A DNA stretch of 64,000 bases from Podospora comata. Taxonomy: Eukaryota > Ascomycota > Sordariomycetes > Sordariales > Podosporaceae. Positions 10,472 through 20,952 of the stretch are shown piece by piece. The notes below the pieces were generated by a model. The model was not told the origin of the DNA, did no database searches, and worked only from the letters and a program-made list of their open reading frames with translations. Every line of letters begins with the position of its first letter. Position 1 is the stretch's first letter. Both the position numbers and the translations under genes were made by a program. The stretch covers positions 992,001 to 1,056,000 of the forward strand of contig CP071497.1 in NCBI GenBank assembly GCA_017354895.1. The letters run 5' to 3'.

Positions 10472-12562
10472 ATGTCCACCTTCCTCTGCCTTCCCAATCC
10501 CCCCCTCCCACCCCCCCTCGCGGCCCTCTCCCGCGCCGCAACCCGTCAAGAACCTTCCTCAGGCCACAGCACCAACATCCGCCCCCTCCGCCACCGCCTC
10601 CCCCCCTCCTCCTGCCCCAACCCCCTCATCCTCCTCTCCCCCCCCTCCGACCCGCTTCCCAAGCAGAACGAGACAATCTTCCAATCCTTCGAATGGTACA
10701 CGCCCCCCTCCAGCACCACCCCCAAATCCCACTGGTCCCTCCTCACCACCCTCCTCCCCTCCCTTTCCCAACTCGGCATAACCAAAATCTGGATTCCCCC
10801 CGCCTGCAAGGCAGCCGACGCGAAAAACGGAAACGGGTATGACATCTACGACCTGTGGGACCTAGGCGAGTTTGAACAGAAGGGCTCCACCCCGACAAAA
10901 TGGGGGTCAAAAGCGCAACTGGAGGAGCTTTGTAGAGTGGCGGAGGGGAGGGGGGTGAAAGTTTTGTTTGATGCCGTGCTGAATCACAAAACTGGAGCGG
11001 ACTACAAAGAGAGGGTCAAGGCGAAGAAGGTTGACCCCTTGGACCGGAATAGGGAACTAGATGGGGGGGAGGTGAGGGAGATTGAGAGTTGGACGGGGTT
11101 TACGTTCCCGGGGCGGGGGGGGAGGTACAGTGGTCTGGAATGGGACAGGAGACATTTTACGGGGGTGGATTGGGATGACTTGACTAGGGAAAAGGGGGTT
11201 TGGAAGCTGGGGGGGAAGGAGTGGTGTGTGGATGTGGATGAGGAGGTGGGGAACTATGACTTTTTGTGAGTTCAACATGGGCATTTTGGGAGGGTAAGGG
11301 AGTGCTGATGAAGTGAACAACAGAATGTTTGCCGATGTTGACCACCGACATCCGGACGTGCAGCAGGATGCTTTTGATTGGGTAAAGTGGCTGCCGACGC
11401 AGCTGAAGATTGGAGGGTTGAGGTTGGATGCGATTAAGCATTATAGCTTCCAGTTTCAGAAGAGACTGCTGAGGCATATTGACGATAATGTTGAGAAGGG
11501 AAAGGACTGGTTTATTGTTGGGGAGTACTGGAGAGAGGACTCTGAGTTCTTGGCCAAGTATATTGAGTATATGGACCACAGGATCTCGCTGTTCGATGTG
11601 CCGTTGTGCTCTAATTTGAGCAAGATATCTATGGCTGGGGAGAGAGGCGACCTAAGGGACCTCTTCAAGGATGCTTTGTGTTTGTGGAAGCCTAATAACG
11701 TTGTGGTAAGCCCCTTAAACCTTCTGACAAGTGACAAAGTTTAGCTTTCGACTAACGTGTATTGCATCAGACATTCGTTGTTAATCACGACACACAACAA
11801 GGCCAGTCCCTTGAGGTACGCTCCTGTGACATATCACGTCTTCCATAACGTTGACTAATCGTCAGCATCACAGACTCCCGTAGCCCCCTGGTTTCTACCT
11901 CACGCCTATACCCTCATCCTCCTCCGCGCCAACACCGGCGTGCCCTGCGTATTTTGGTCTGACCTCTACGGCTCCTTCGCCTCCGGCCCCTCTTCTTTCA
12001 TCCCTCCCATGTCCGGCAATCCCACCCTCCTCGCTCGCCTCATCCTCATCCGCAAGCTCTACGCCTATGGCACCCAGCATGATCTCTTTTCCCACCAACA
12101 CTGTGTCGGTTTCACTCGCGAGGGTCACTCCGCCCACGGTGGGGGTGCTGGGCTAGCGGCGGTGATGGGTAACCAGTGGGGCCTGTCAAAGCTGAAAATG
12201 TACGTTGGGAAACACCACAGTGGGGAGAAATGGATCGATTTCTTGAGACTGTGTCCCGGGGAGGTCATGATTGATGATGAGGGTTGGGGGGAGTTTCCTG
12301 TGTCGGGCAACAGGGGTTGCTCGGTTTGGGTCAGTGAGACAGCAGAAGGGAAGGATGAGGTTATCAACCTCAAATTGTAAGTCGGAGCCTTGATGCTCGT
12401 GGTTCCCTGGCACCCAACGCTGACCATGATAGTAATTCGGATATCTATGGCATCGAGGCCGAGATGAACAGGCGACAATCCATGTTCGAGAGAAGACAGC
12501 ATGAAATCGAGAGCATGAGCCAGAGAGCCCTTGCAAGCAATCTTCCAACCGTTGAAATTTAG
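10472..12562 (+). CDS. alpha-amylase, GH13 family, intracellular type
   Basis: Five exons (10472-11265, 11324-11705, 11771-11815, 11874-12376, 12433-12562) join in frame to give about 617 residues. All introns are GT-AG and 57-65 nt long. The GH13 signature regions are present: DAVLNH (167-172), GLRLDAIKH with the nucleophile Asp at about 300, VGEYW with the acid/base Glu at about 332, and VVNHD with the third catalytic Asp at about 399. The domain opens with QSFEWYTP. This close resemblance to bacterial liquefying amylases, together with the lack of a signal peptide (the N-terminus is Pro/Ser/Arg-rich), is typical of fungal intracellular GH13_5 amylases. The 45-nt third exon encodes the NHD catalytic loop. 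The C-terminus ends in a charged helix (EAEMNRRQSMFERRQHEIE). The role is probably internal starch or glycogen hydrolysis. The first 80 residues are unusually Pro-rich, so the start could lie slightly downstream. Confidence 0.92.
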
Positions 12563-12590
12563 ATATGTAGCCTGATAACCAAAATAAATA

Positions 12591-15047
12591 TCACGTTATT
12601 CGAAAGTCAATACACTCCTCCTCATGAAACGCTTCCCCATCCATGACTCCGTGGACGTATGCTTCGCCAATGAACTGCATTGATCCATCTTCTCTCGGAC
12701 GGAGGATCATTGGCACCCTGCCACCTCGAAGCAGAGCCACTTTGTCCCCAACCTCGGTGAGCTTGGTCAGGAGACAAACCCGTTTTGACGCGGTAATCCC
12801 AAGTCGCCTGCGGGGCGTATGCGTTGTATATGTCGCAAAAGCCTCAGGCAGGTCGTCATCTTCCATTTTGACAAAAGTGGTGACCGCAGCCAATGTGGTG
12901 TACGTCTTTGGTGCATATCGATCAATCCTCTTCTTCTTCAGCTTTCGAATCGAGTACACCGCCTGGAGCCATCCGTCAAAGCGGCTATCGAATACCGATG
13001 GTTCCAGCGGACAAGGCGTTGCTGTCGTGATAGTATCTCGGAAAATGGCGCGGCGGTCTTCATGCGACTCGCCCAGCTCTGCAGCAACAAACTCATCCCA
13101 CTGCAGAAACGTTTCCCTCATTTCCACAACATTCCCAAAGATCTCGAGAAATGCCTTGGCGACATATGGCACAGCCATTCTCATTCCTTTCCACCATGCA
13201 GATATAAAATGCCGGATGGGTTTTTCGGGATCCAAATCTTCCCACCGGTCGGGAAAGCTGTCGGCTTCAGCGATCATCGCAGGATCTTTTAGCATGTGGT
13301 CCAGGGACCCTTCGTTGCGGTCGTCATGATTTGGTGGTACCTGCGTCCTCCCGAGTTTGGCGATCGTGTCGATGATGTGACCGTCGAGAAGCAAGGTTGT
13401 GTCGTTGTTCTCCCATCGAGGGTTGGATCTTAGTCCTCTAGAAGCGTGAGTAGTTCGCGGTTGGCCTTTTGCGTCGTTCATCAGCGGGAGCGCGAGGTTT
13501 CCAACGGAGCCCCAATCAGGAATCCAGGACGGGAGATTGGTGACTCTCGGTATCTTGTATGGGTAGCAGAACCCAAGAGCATCGAGATTGCCAGATTGTT
13601 GTAACAAGGATTTCGTCGCTTGGCGGTACACACCCTCGGCATCCAACCGATAGTCAACTTCAATACCCACATCGCGGCCTTCGTTGAATAGACCCATAAG
13701 TCCAAAGATCTTGTCCTGAGGCATCTTGCAATCACGCCAGTGGGACGAGGCGAGATAGTGGAGGAGCTCGTCCCCGACATCTCCAGTAACGAGCTCCGAC
13801 CCGGGCTGTCTCGCCTCTCTGATAGCGTTGACCAGGTTGAACGGCTCAACACCAGAGTTGGTCTTGCTCCCAGCATATATCTCGGAAAAATCGCCAAAGC
13901 CCAATGCTGTATAGTAAGGAATGGCAACACAGAGAAGATCCCAGCCCAGCTCGTGTCTTTCCATGCACAAGCGCGCCTCCTTTGCAAGTACAATCTCCTG
14001 CAGCGTCCAAATACGAGTCCACCACGGATTCTCCAAAAATATGATGTTCCATTTGGGCTTCAGCTTTTTAATTCGGTCGTACGTCGTCCCATCTTCATCC
14101 TTTTCTCCCTGCTTTGGAACAACCTCACGGCCCTCCTCTGCGAGCTTCCGCGCCTCGTTGCCCAGGATCTCGATGGCTTCAAAAAGAGGATCAATCCCCG
14201 CTAAGTGATCAAGCCATTTCCCTTGAGAATAGGTAAGCCGGTCCGTATTCAGGGCCCCTAGTAAGCAGCATGGACAGCCAAGCCAGACAAGAGTGCGGGC
14301 CGCCTTGGTGTAGATGTCGCCCATCAGCATGACTTGTCTGTTGCGCTCATCCATGTCTTCTTGGTTGATGCATACTGCGTCCACCCACAAAATACGGGGC
14401 TTTTCCTGATATCTCAGGTGGAGGAGAGCGCTGCGGAGGTTTCTGCCAATCTGTACGGTGGCGCCGTCGATTTGGATTGGCGTTGTCTCGGTGATGTCGC
14501 CCCAAACGTAGGAGAGGGCTTCGAAGCCTTCCTCGTCATCGTCATCTGTCCATGGGTTGTTCAGGTCCAACTCGATGAGCTGACATTCGATGTCAGCGTC
14601 GGCTCTCCCTGGAAGCAAGGTCAGAACCCGGATGGCTGACTTGGTCGTTGACGGGAGCGGAGTGTATTTGTATGGAGAGGTGGTGGATCTGTTGGTGTAA
14701 CAGTATGCTTCTGGCTTAGGCGTATCCTCCGTCACGGGGTCGCTATGGTTGGAAGTGTGATCTTTAGTCGATGTTTGTGTCGGTACTGATGGCCCAGTTT
14801 CGGTTTGGCTGGTCTGAGTGGTGGTCGACTTTGGCACCGAATCATTTTCGTTGGCCCAGTCTTCGAAACGCTTCCATCCGCTATGTAATTTTTTGAACAT
14901 GATTGAGTTACCTCCTGAGTCACCGCTGCCTGTTTGACCATCAGTGCGGGGAAGTCTGCAAGTCTCTGCTGGCGGCTTCATTCCTGAAGGAAGTCCAAAT
15001 TGTGCTGCCAAGCAGGGACCTCCAAGGAATCCCTTGGCCAATGACAT
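12591..15047 (-). CDS. HET-domain protein, intact (heterokaryon incompatibility family)
   Basis: An uninterrupted frame encodes up to 818 residues. HET motifs occur at the usual spacing: GFEALSYVWGD (about 174-184), RILWVDAVCINQEDMDERNR (about 220-240), an ARTLVWLG strand, and NPWWTRIWTLQEIVLAKEA (about 350). The C-terminal end carries the block common to large HET proteins (RRLGITASKRVCLL ... GDKVALLRGGRVPMILRP ... IGEAYVHGVMDGEAF). Residues 50-130 are Ser/Thr/Gln-rich and disordered. An alternative start at Met50 (14900, MFKKLHSGWKRFEDW) is attractive because the preceding 49 residues look non-conserved. It converges with the amylase gene, with stop codons about 30 bases apart, so the 3' UTRs must overlap. 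Family knowledge: such proteins act as cytosolic sensors or executors of incompatibility cell death. No specific het locus is recognised. Confidence 0.9.
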   Translation of the reverse strand: MSLAKGFLGGPCLAAQFGLPSGMKPPAETCRLPRTDGQTGSGDSGGNSIMFKKLHSGWKRFEDWANENDSVPKSTTTQTSQTETGPSVPTQTSTKDHTSNHSDPVTEDTPKPEAYCYTNRSTTSPYKYTPLPSTTKSAIRVLTLLPGRADADIECQLIELDLNNPWTDDDDEEGFEALSYVWGDITETTPIQIDGATVQIGRNLRSALLHLRYQEKPRILWVDAVCINQEDMDERNRQVMLMGDIYTKAARTLVWLGCPCCLLGALNTDRLTYSQGKWLDHLAGIDPLFEAIEILGNEARKLAEEGREVVPKQGEKDEDGTTYDRIKKLKPKWNIIFLENPWWTRIWTLQEIVLAKEARLCMERHELGWDLLCVAIPYYTALGFGDFSEIYAGSKTNSGVEPFNLVNAIREARQPGSELVTGDVGDELLHYLASSHWRDCKMPQDKIFGLMGLFNEGRDVGIEVDYRLDAEGVYRQATKSLLQQSGNLDALGFCYPYKIPRVTNLPSWIPDWGSVGNLALPLMNDAKGQPRTTHASRGLRSNPRWENNDTTLLLDGHIIDTIAKLGRTQVPPNHDDRNEGSLDHMLKDPAMIAEADSFPDRWEDLDPEKPIRHFISAWWKGMRMAVPYVAKAFLEIFGNVVEMRETFLQWDEFVAAELGESHEDRRAIFRDTITTATPCPLEPSVFDSRFDGWLQAVYSIRKLKKKRIDRYAPKTYTTLAAVTTFVKMEDDDLPEAFATYTTHTPRRRLGITASKRVCLLTKLTEVGDKVALLRGGRVPMILRPREDGSMQFIGEAYVHGVMDGEAFHEEECIDFRIT

Positions 15048-16462
15048 TTCACCTTTTCATGCACAGCCCTCCTGCTGACATTTTCCCCTCTCAAAGAAAG
15101 TGATTTTAATTTCAATTGACAAGATACCACTGGCAGTCAACCGCGAGCAGCACCATATCGCCATATATCTACCACCATGTCGGCAATCGCACCATCCTAA
15201 CCCTTCGATTATTCCCGAGCGACGATGACGACGCTCCTTTGGAAGCGGAGCTGACCGAATTGTCTCTTGCAACTCTTCCCCATTGAATACTTTCATATGG
15301 ATGGGGAGATTGCAGAAAACCCTTCACGATCACTATCAACGGCTCATCTCTTCCGATCCCCATTGCCAGGTCGTGGACGTTCCGTGCCTCCGATCCCTCC
15401 TCGGTTTCACTACCATTGTTTCCCATTTCATCAATGCATTGAAAATGATCACCAAACTCAAATTGACTGCTCGCTCCCACCAAGCCCACCACACTGCAAT
15501 ATTGAGCAGCTGACATCCCAACAAGGCAACATATCAAATGTCGGTGTTGGCAACCCAGTTGAGCACCACCACTCAACCCCCAACACATGACCGATATCCC
15601 CGACATGATCAAACAAACAAGCGGCACAGCAAGCAACAAACCACCACCCCCTTACGGTCAGCCCAGGCACACGACCCGAGAGGTCGGAAACGAAAAGATG
15701 AATGGTCGCACTGCAGCTCGCGTAGCCCTCCCTCCCCACCTATCCGCAGTCTTGGTCAGAATTTGTCACATTTTGCCGGGCGGCGCTGCATGTCTACCTA
15801 TCTAGCTACCCGTAACACATTTCTGTTCTAGATTGGATTCAAATTCCGATTCTCTATGCCTGTTGTTACACTGTGATGGATGATATTTTTGTGGCGGCGT
15901 TATCTGTGGAACCAAAAGGACATCCTACCCACAGGGTAGGCCGGGTGGTATATATCTATCTCTACAGTGTTAGTCTACATTGACACAAACACTAAACGCC
16001 CGAGTACCCCCTCGCGTATGTCAAGACCCTAGCTCTGTCTGGGGGCCGGAAAACACATCCGCACGCGTGAATCCTGGGTAGGTCGTCATGCTCCGCAATT
16101 AGGGCTCATCTCACCTTCAACGGTCACCAGCGGCGTAGACAAATGATAAGATCGTTGCATCCGCTGATTCCGAACAACATCATTTCTCGTGGTGATTGCT
16201 CTCATTTATTTCACTACCGGAATGTGATCCGAGGAGTCTACTCAGTGTGCCAACCTGCGAGGCGCAAACAACATCGCCATCAACGCACCTGTTGGAAAGT
16301 GTCGTACTGCTGCGTTACCACAGTATTCAAAGCGACTTCGGAACAATAACATTCTTGACCCATTCAACCAAGTAAAGCAAAAAAAAAAAAAAACGTTGAA
16401 TCAGGGGTATTATCATGTGCAAAAAAAAAAACAACCACAACAAGAACTCAACCAAATTGACC
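15048..16462. other. intergenic region
   Basis: No gene is supported. Short open frames on both strands overlap each other and show no motif. GGTATATATC lies near 15948. Two A-runs (about 16379-16393 and 16421-16430) lie at the 3' side of the next minus-strand gene, where its terminator and poly(A) region would be. Confidence 0.5.
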
Positions 16463-17968
16463 TCACTGCAAACTCCACCTCCTCACCTCCCCCACCCTCC
16501 ACTTCCACATCTCCCCCGCCAGCATATCCTGCTGCGTAGCCACAAACTCCTGCACATGGCCCAGCATAGCCTGCACAAACTTCCTATGCCCCTTCCCCCC
16601 CGACATCATATTCTCGACACTGTGCTCCATCTCCTTGATCTTGCCCAACAGCCCCGGAGTGGTCGGTCTGTTAGGGTTCACAGTCTTCAACTGACTCACC
16701 GCGCTGGCCCCATTCCCAGGCCTCTTCTCCTTGAGAATCGCCCCTTCAATCTCCCGTAACATGCTGTAGATACTGGGGTGTAAGAAACTGCTCGCCTCGA
16801 GCTTCATGTTTTGGAGCTCGAGGTCCTTGTAGATGCGCTTGACACTGGTTTTGTTGGTGTTCTTCTGGCGTTCGAGATAGTCCCGCATGTGAGTGAGGAC
16901 CTTTTCCTTTTCTATCCTCCGTTGGGCTGGTAAGGGTGTTAGTTGCGGCGACGTGGAGGAAGGGATGAAGAGAGAAATACCATCTAGCCCGCGCGGCCCA
17001 TGTGCTTGTAGACATCCCACCGGTGTCGCGAGGACAGCTTGTGTTTGCCCTGTCCAGTCCCATATCACAGTCCTAATCTCTCGCTTGAATGCTTCCTCCC
17101 ATTCCAACACAAGAGCAATGTTTGCCAGCTGTAGCGAGGTCAATCGAGAGCGGGATCCCGGCTCTGTTTGCCAGGAGAATTTGGGACTGGATGAGGACGA
17201 GGAGAGACTCGCATAAGATCGTCGAGCTGCTTTGCGAACGACGGCCCTGGACGCAGCTAGTTGGCCGTCGTCGTCGACAGCTTGCCAGGTGAGGCTTGCT
17301 GGGAATAGGGTAGGGTTGATCTGGAATGCCCACATGACATTGCATTCCTGTGAGAGGAGAGATACTCGTTGCTTTCGGCCGGCGGTGCCCGGGCCAACGA
17401 GGTCGAGGACACGGATAGCCGTGGCTTCGTCGATGCCATCGCCTACCACGGGCGTCCACCACAGCTCGGGGTGAAGACGCAACTCTTCCACTCTTGTCCT
17501 GATCAAAGGGGAAAGAGAACAGAGAATGTTCACCCGCTCTGGTGACCAGTCGGGTGAGATACCATTTGACCCATCTCCTTTGTTGGGAGGGCAAATGCGG
17601 ATGCTCTGGCAAACGGGATCTGGGGGCGGTTGGCTGGCGTCTTGCAGCATGGGGACTGCACCTGGCTAAGATCAGCAGACCACTCTGAAGCAGTGAGTGT
17701 GGACAAGAGAGTTACCTGAGTGGGTGTCGCCAGCATTCATGGGCCACCCGCTAGTGCTGGAGAATGTCGGTTCTCCTTTGTTCGGGCCTGGTGACCCAGA
17801 CGCCTGCGATATCCTGTCTGTCTCTGCTGGGGACGGAGGCCAAAAGCTAGGTGAAGAAGCCATCGCGGGCGAGTTTGAAGGGATCAAAAAGGTTCCAGAG
17901 AGGGCCTGCGCCAGGTCGATCGCTGAATGAGGGTCATACCCGGCCTCAGCGTCAAGTGACCCCTGCAT
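16463..17968 (-). CDS. hypothetical protein, two exons
   Basis: The exons 17716-17968 and 16463-17661 join in frame across a 54-nt GT-AG intron (THS|G...AVPMLQD), giving about 483 residues if translation starts at the ATG at 17968 (MQGSLDAEAGYD). The open frame continues upstream to 18274, so the start is uncertain and a further exon is possible. The first 110 residues are Pro/Ser-rich. The middle is well ordered (SPERVNILCSLSPLIRTRVEEL, ELWWTPVVGDGIDEATAIRV). A charged helical region (RRIEKEKVLTHMRDYLERQ) precedes a C-terminal helical part (KIKEMEHSVENMMSG). No known domain was recognised. The composition and the lack of a signal peptide or membrane segment suggest a soluble nuclear or cytosolic protein. 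It is divergent from the ammonium transporter. Confidence 0.72.
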
Positions 17969-18244
17969 CAGGCGGGGCGGAGGAGCCGGCGCAAAAGGGA
18001 CAGAAGCTTCGAAGAGAACGGAGGGATATTGCCATTCCAATGCTTTGTGCCTTTTGAGTCCCCAGAGAGGCAGCTGTACAAGCTTTTCATTGCTGTGGCC
18101 GTTGTGTGCAACCACTGTCGCACATGGGTATCCAACGACCCAAACTCCAGGTTGGCAATCATGCCCCAGTTGGCATCCAGCCCCGCGTCTGCGGCGGGCG
18201 TACGGCTCGGCACGGGGGTTGTAACTTGGTAAACACCGTGTCAC

Positions 18245-18299
18245 AGATAAGAATGGCATTTGTCCTTCCTTCAACAGACGCCGACAGCGTCAAAGATAA
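18245..18299 (+). promoter_or_regulatory. pair of AGATAA (GATA-factor, NIT2/AreA-type) sites
   Basis: AGATAA occurs at 18245-18250 and again at 18294-18299 on the + strand, about 50 bases apart and 320-375 bases before the ammonium permease ATG. Two HGATAR sites at such spacing are the classic binding arrangement for the nitrogen regulators NIT2/AreA, and ammonium permeases are known targets of these factors. Binding here is inference. Confidence 0.5.
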
Positions 18300-18619
18300 C
18301 GCCGGAGGCTGTCGTTGGACGCTACCCTGGTCGCGCCGCAGTATATTGAGCACTGTGCCGCTGCTAGACCGCGCCCGCGCCGCAGCTCGCATGTCCCCCG
18401 GCCTGCACGACTTCTCCAGACGATTCCAGGCACCGCTTCTAGAATAGCGCCGAGAGCTGACCCCGAGAAGGATGACGGCACAGTCCAGCTTACAGAATGC
18501 CCTGTCGGATCTGCCCGCGATTTATGTATCCAACGAAGAGGGCATCCAAAGTCCAAATGCTGCCCGCGGCCCGTCGCCATTTCCTCTCCTCAACACGCTG
18601 AAGGTCCCGGTGCTGAGAG

Positions 18620-20651
18620 ATGGTGACAGTCACAGTCGCAGAGCTTTCGGCCATGGCGACAGCGGCTCCGGCCTCCGCCGTCGACTATGCCGATGTGCTT
18701 CGGCATCCCGAGAAGTACTACCAGGTAATCTAGATGCCCATTCCCAGCAGTTCGGCTCAGTTCTGACACCTTGTCCATAGGGATTCGACCTTGTCTGGAT
18801 TATGATCTCATCAGCCTTGGTCTTTATCATGATACCATCCCTATCTCTCATATATTCCGGCCTTGGCAATCGTTCATTCGCGTTAACACTATTTCGACTT
18901 CCTCTGATCACGGCGGCTTTCGTTGGCCTTCAGTGGGCGCTCTGGGGCTATCTTGTCACCTTCACCGACTCCATGCTGCCCTCGAACTGGTGGGGCGGAG
19001 AGAACCGAGCTGGTGGACTGCGAGATGTGGCAGGGCGGCCTGTTGTGGTGGGAGATGGACCCGACGAGTCTGCCGTTATTCCAGAGCTGGTGTTTGCGTT
19101 ATATGAGGGTATGTTTGCTGCATTCACCGCCGCCGTGGTCTGTGGTGGAACCATGCACCGAACACGGCCGAGGCGCTTCATCATCTTCATCAGTCTTTGG
19201 TCGTTACTTGTCTATGACCCTGTTGCGAGATGGACATGGAGCAGCAAGGGGTGGCTGAGGGAACTTGGGAGTTTGGACTTTGCTGGTGGAACGCCGGTCC
19301 ATATCGTCAGCGGAACGACGGTGGCTGCTTTTGCTGTCTTTTGCTCCATTGAATCGAGGGGCAACCTGCTCGACTTCCTCATCGACGCTAGCCACAAGAT
19401 TTGGCGACGAGTTCAACATCTCGCGTATGGTGTGTGGAGCATCCTGAGAATTGTCATCTTGTTGTTTACATGTGGACACCTCAGAGTCCCGGAAGGAGAG
19501 GACGCGCCAAACGAGGAGCTATCAGAACAGGGCGTGGAAAGCTTCCCGTACAATATCAACTTCGTTGTGCTTGGAACGGCATTTCTCTGGTTTGGTTGGG
19601 CTGGCTTCAATGGCGGTTCCGCTTTGGGTGGAAATTTGCGGGCGGTCTCGGCATGGACTGCCACCCATGTCTCGGCTTGTGCTGGCGGTGTCACCGGGAT
19701 GCTCTGGATTTGGCTGATGAAGGGCGTGCCGGAAACCGATGTTGAACTGGAAGGTGGCGATCCCCGGGACGAAGCTGCCAGAAATCGTGCTATGGCAAGA
19801 CAGGCCTTCGATCGTATTTCGGTATTCTTCTTTTGCGATGGTGCCATTGCAGGACTGGTGGCGATCACGCCGGCAGCGGGTTATGTGAGTTCGCCTGACG
19901 CTTCAAGTGTGCCCTGTTGTCTAACATGTTCAGGTTCCCGTCTGGAGCGCTCCAGTTTTTGGTGTTGTTGGTGCCCTTTGCGTCAACTTCCTGAAAAAAG
20001 AAGCCGAAATATTCCTTCGACATGACCCTTTGCAAATCTTTGCCGTGCACGCCGGCGGCGGTGTTGTCGGCATGGTTCTCACTGCTCTTTTTGTCGAGTA
20101 AGCATCTGCCTTCAAAGGTGCTCAAGTTGATACTGACCTCTCCTAGCTCAACAACAATTGGCCTTGATGGTCATTCGACCATCCCGCACCCCGAATACAG
20201 CACTGCGCAACGTGTGGGCTACCAGCTCGCCGATGTCTCGGCGGGCATGGGATATACCTTTTTCATGACACTTGGAATTTTGTACCTGATGAAGTTGGTC
20301 GCCTTCATGTTTGGGAAGTCTTCTTGGAGCCAAACAGGGGTGTATAGCGACTCGAACAGGTTGGAGGACAACTTCCAAGCCGTGGTTCAACAGCAATGGC
20401 GTGGTGATTTGGATCCTGAGGGGCGGCCGTTCGGAAGGCTCGTCGCCCCATCGCTGCCCCCGGCGCCCTCAAGGCCTTTGAGAGATGATGATATTCACTT
20501 GGAGCACCTCAAAAACCTGCCAAGTCCACCGAGGAGTGCGACTTCAGGTGCGCAAGTGCCTCCATGGGGCATGATGCCGGAGTTGCCAGGGAGCCAGGGA
20601 ATGCCGCCATGGCCGAGTTTACCGAGTCAGGGATTGCAGCCGCGCACGTAA
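18620..20651 (+). CDS. ammonium transporter (Amt/Mep/Rh family)
   Basis: Four exons (18620-18724, 18781-19884, 19934-20097, 20147-20651) give about 625 residues. A second in-frame ATG at 18653 is an equally good start (614 residues). The protein shows the Amt fold: GFDLVWIMISSALVFIMIPS opens the first conserved helix, followed by YEGMFAAFTAAVVCGG, the first pore His in PVHIVSGTT (His about 209), FLWFGWAGFNGGSALGG, FFFCDGAIAGLVAITPAAGY, and the second pore His in FAVHAGGGVVGM (about 442). About 11 membrane helices can be counted. The last 120 residues are a Pro-rich cytosolic tail, longer than in yeast Mep proteins. It moves ammonium across the plasma membrane. A possible nitrogen-control promoter lies upstream. 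The gene is intact. Confidence 0.95.
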
Positions 20652-20887
20652 ATGATTCAAAATAAAAGTAGTCTAATTTGAGAATTGGGAGTTATGGGAG
20701 GTCCAATGCACGATTTCTTTGGGATGCTCTGTGGCATGTTTGATCGAAAAGTTAAAGACGTGAAGTCAGAGCCAGGAACGCCAAGAGCCAAGCGATGAGC
20801 TAATCATCGAACGGGACCTTATCAGCGACTGAAAGGTTGGTCTTCCTCATGCTCTTGTGAACAGCAATAGATATTCTTTTGTCGATT

Positions 20888-20889
<2 letters not shown>
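20652..20889. terminator. convergent 3' intergenic region
   Basis: This 240-base gap separates two convergent genes. An AATAAA-like AAATAAAAGTAG lies just after the ammonium permease stop (about 20660) and could serve as its polyadenylation signal. Confidence 0.4.

Positions 20890-20949
<60 letters not shown>
20890..20949. repeat. 60-nt T homopolymer (poly(A) on the minus strand)
   Basis: There are sixty uninterrupted T residues. Read on the minus strand, the TAA stop codon of the 662-residue gene merges directly into this A-run: the two As of the stop are its first two bases. It could be an expanded microsatellite, an assembly artefact in length, or the relic tail of a retroposed copy. Confidence 0.95.
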
Positions 20950-20952
<3 letters not shown>

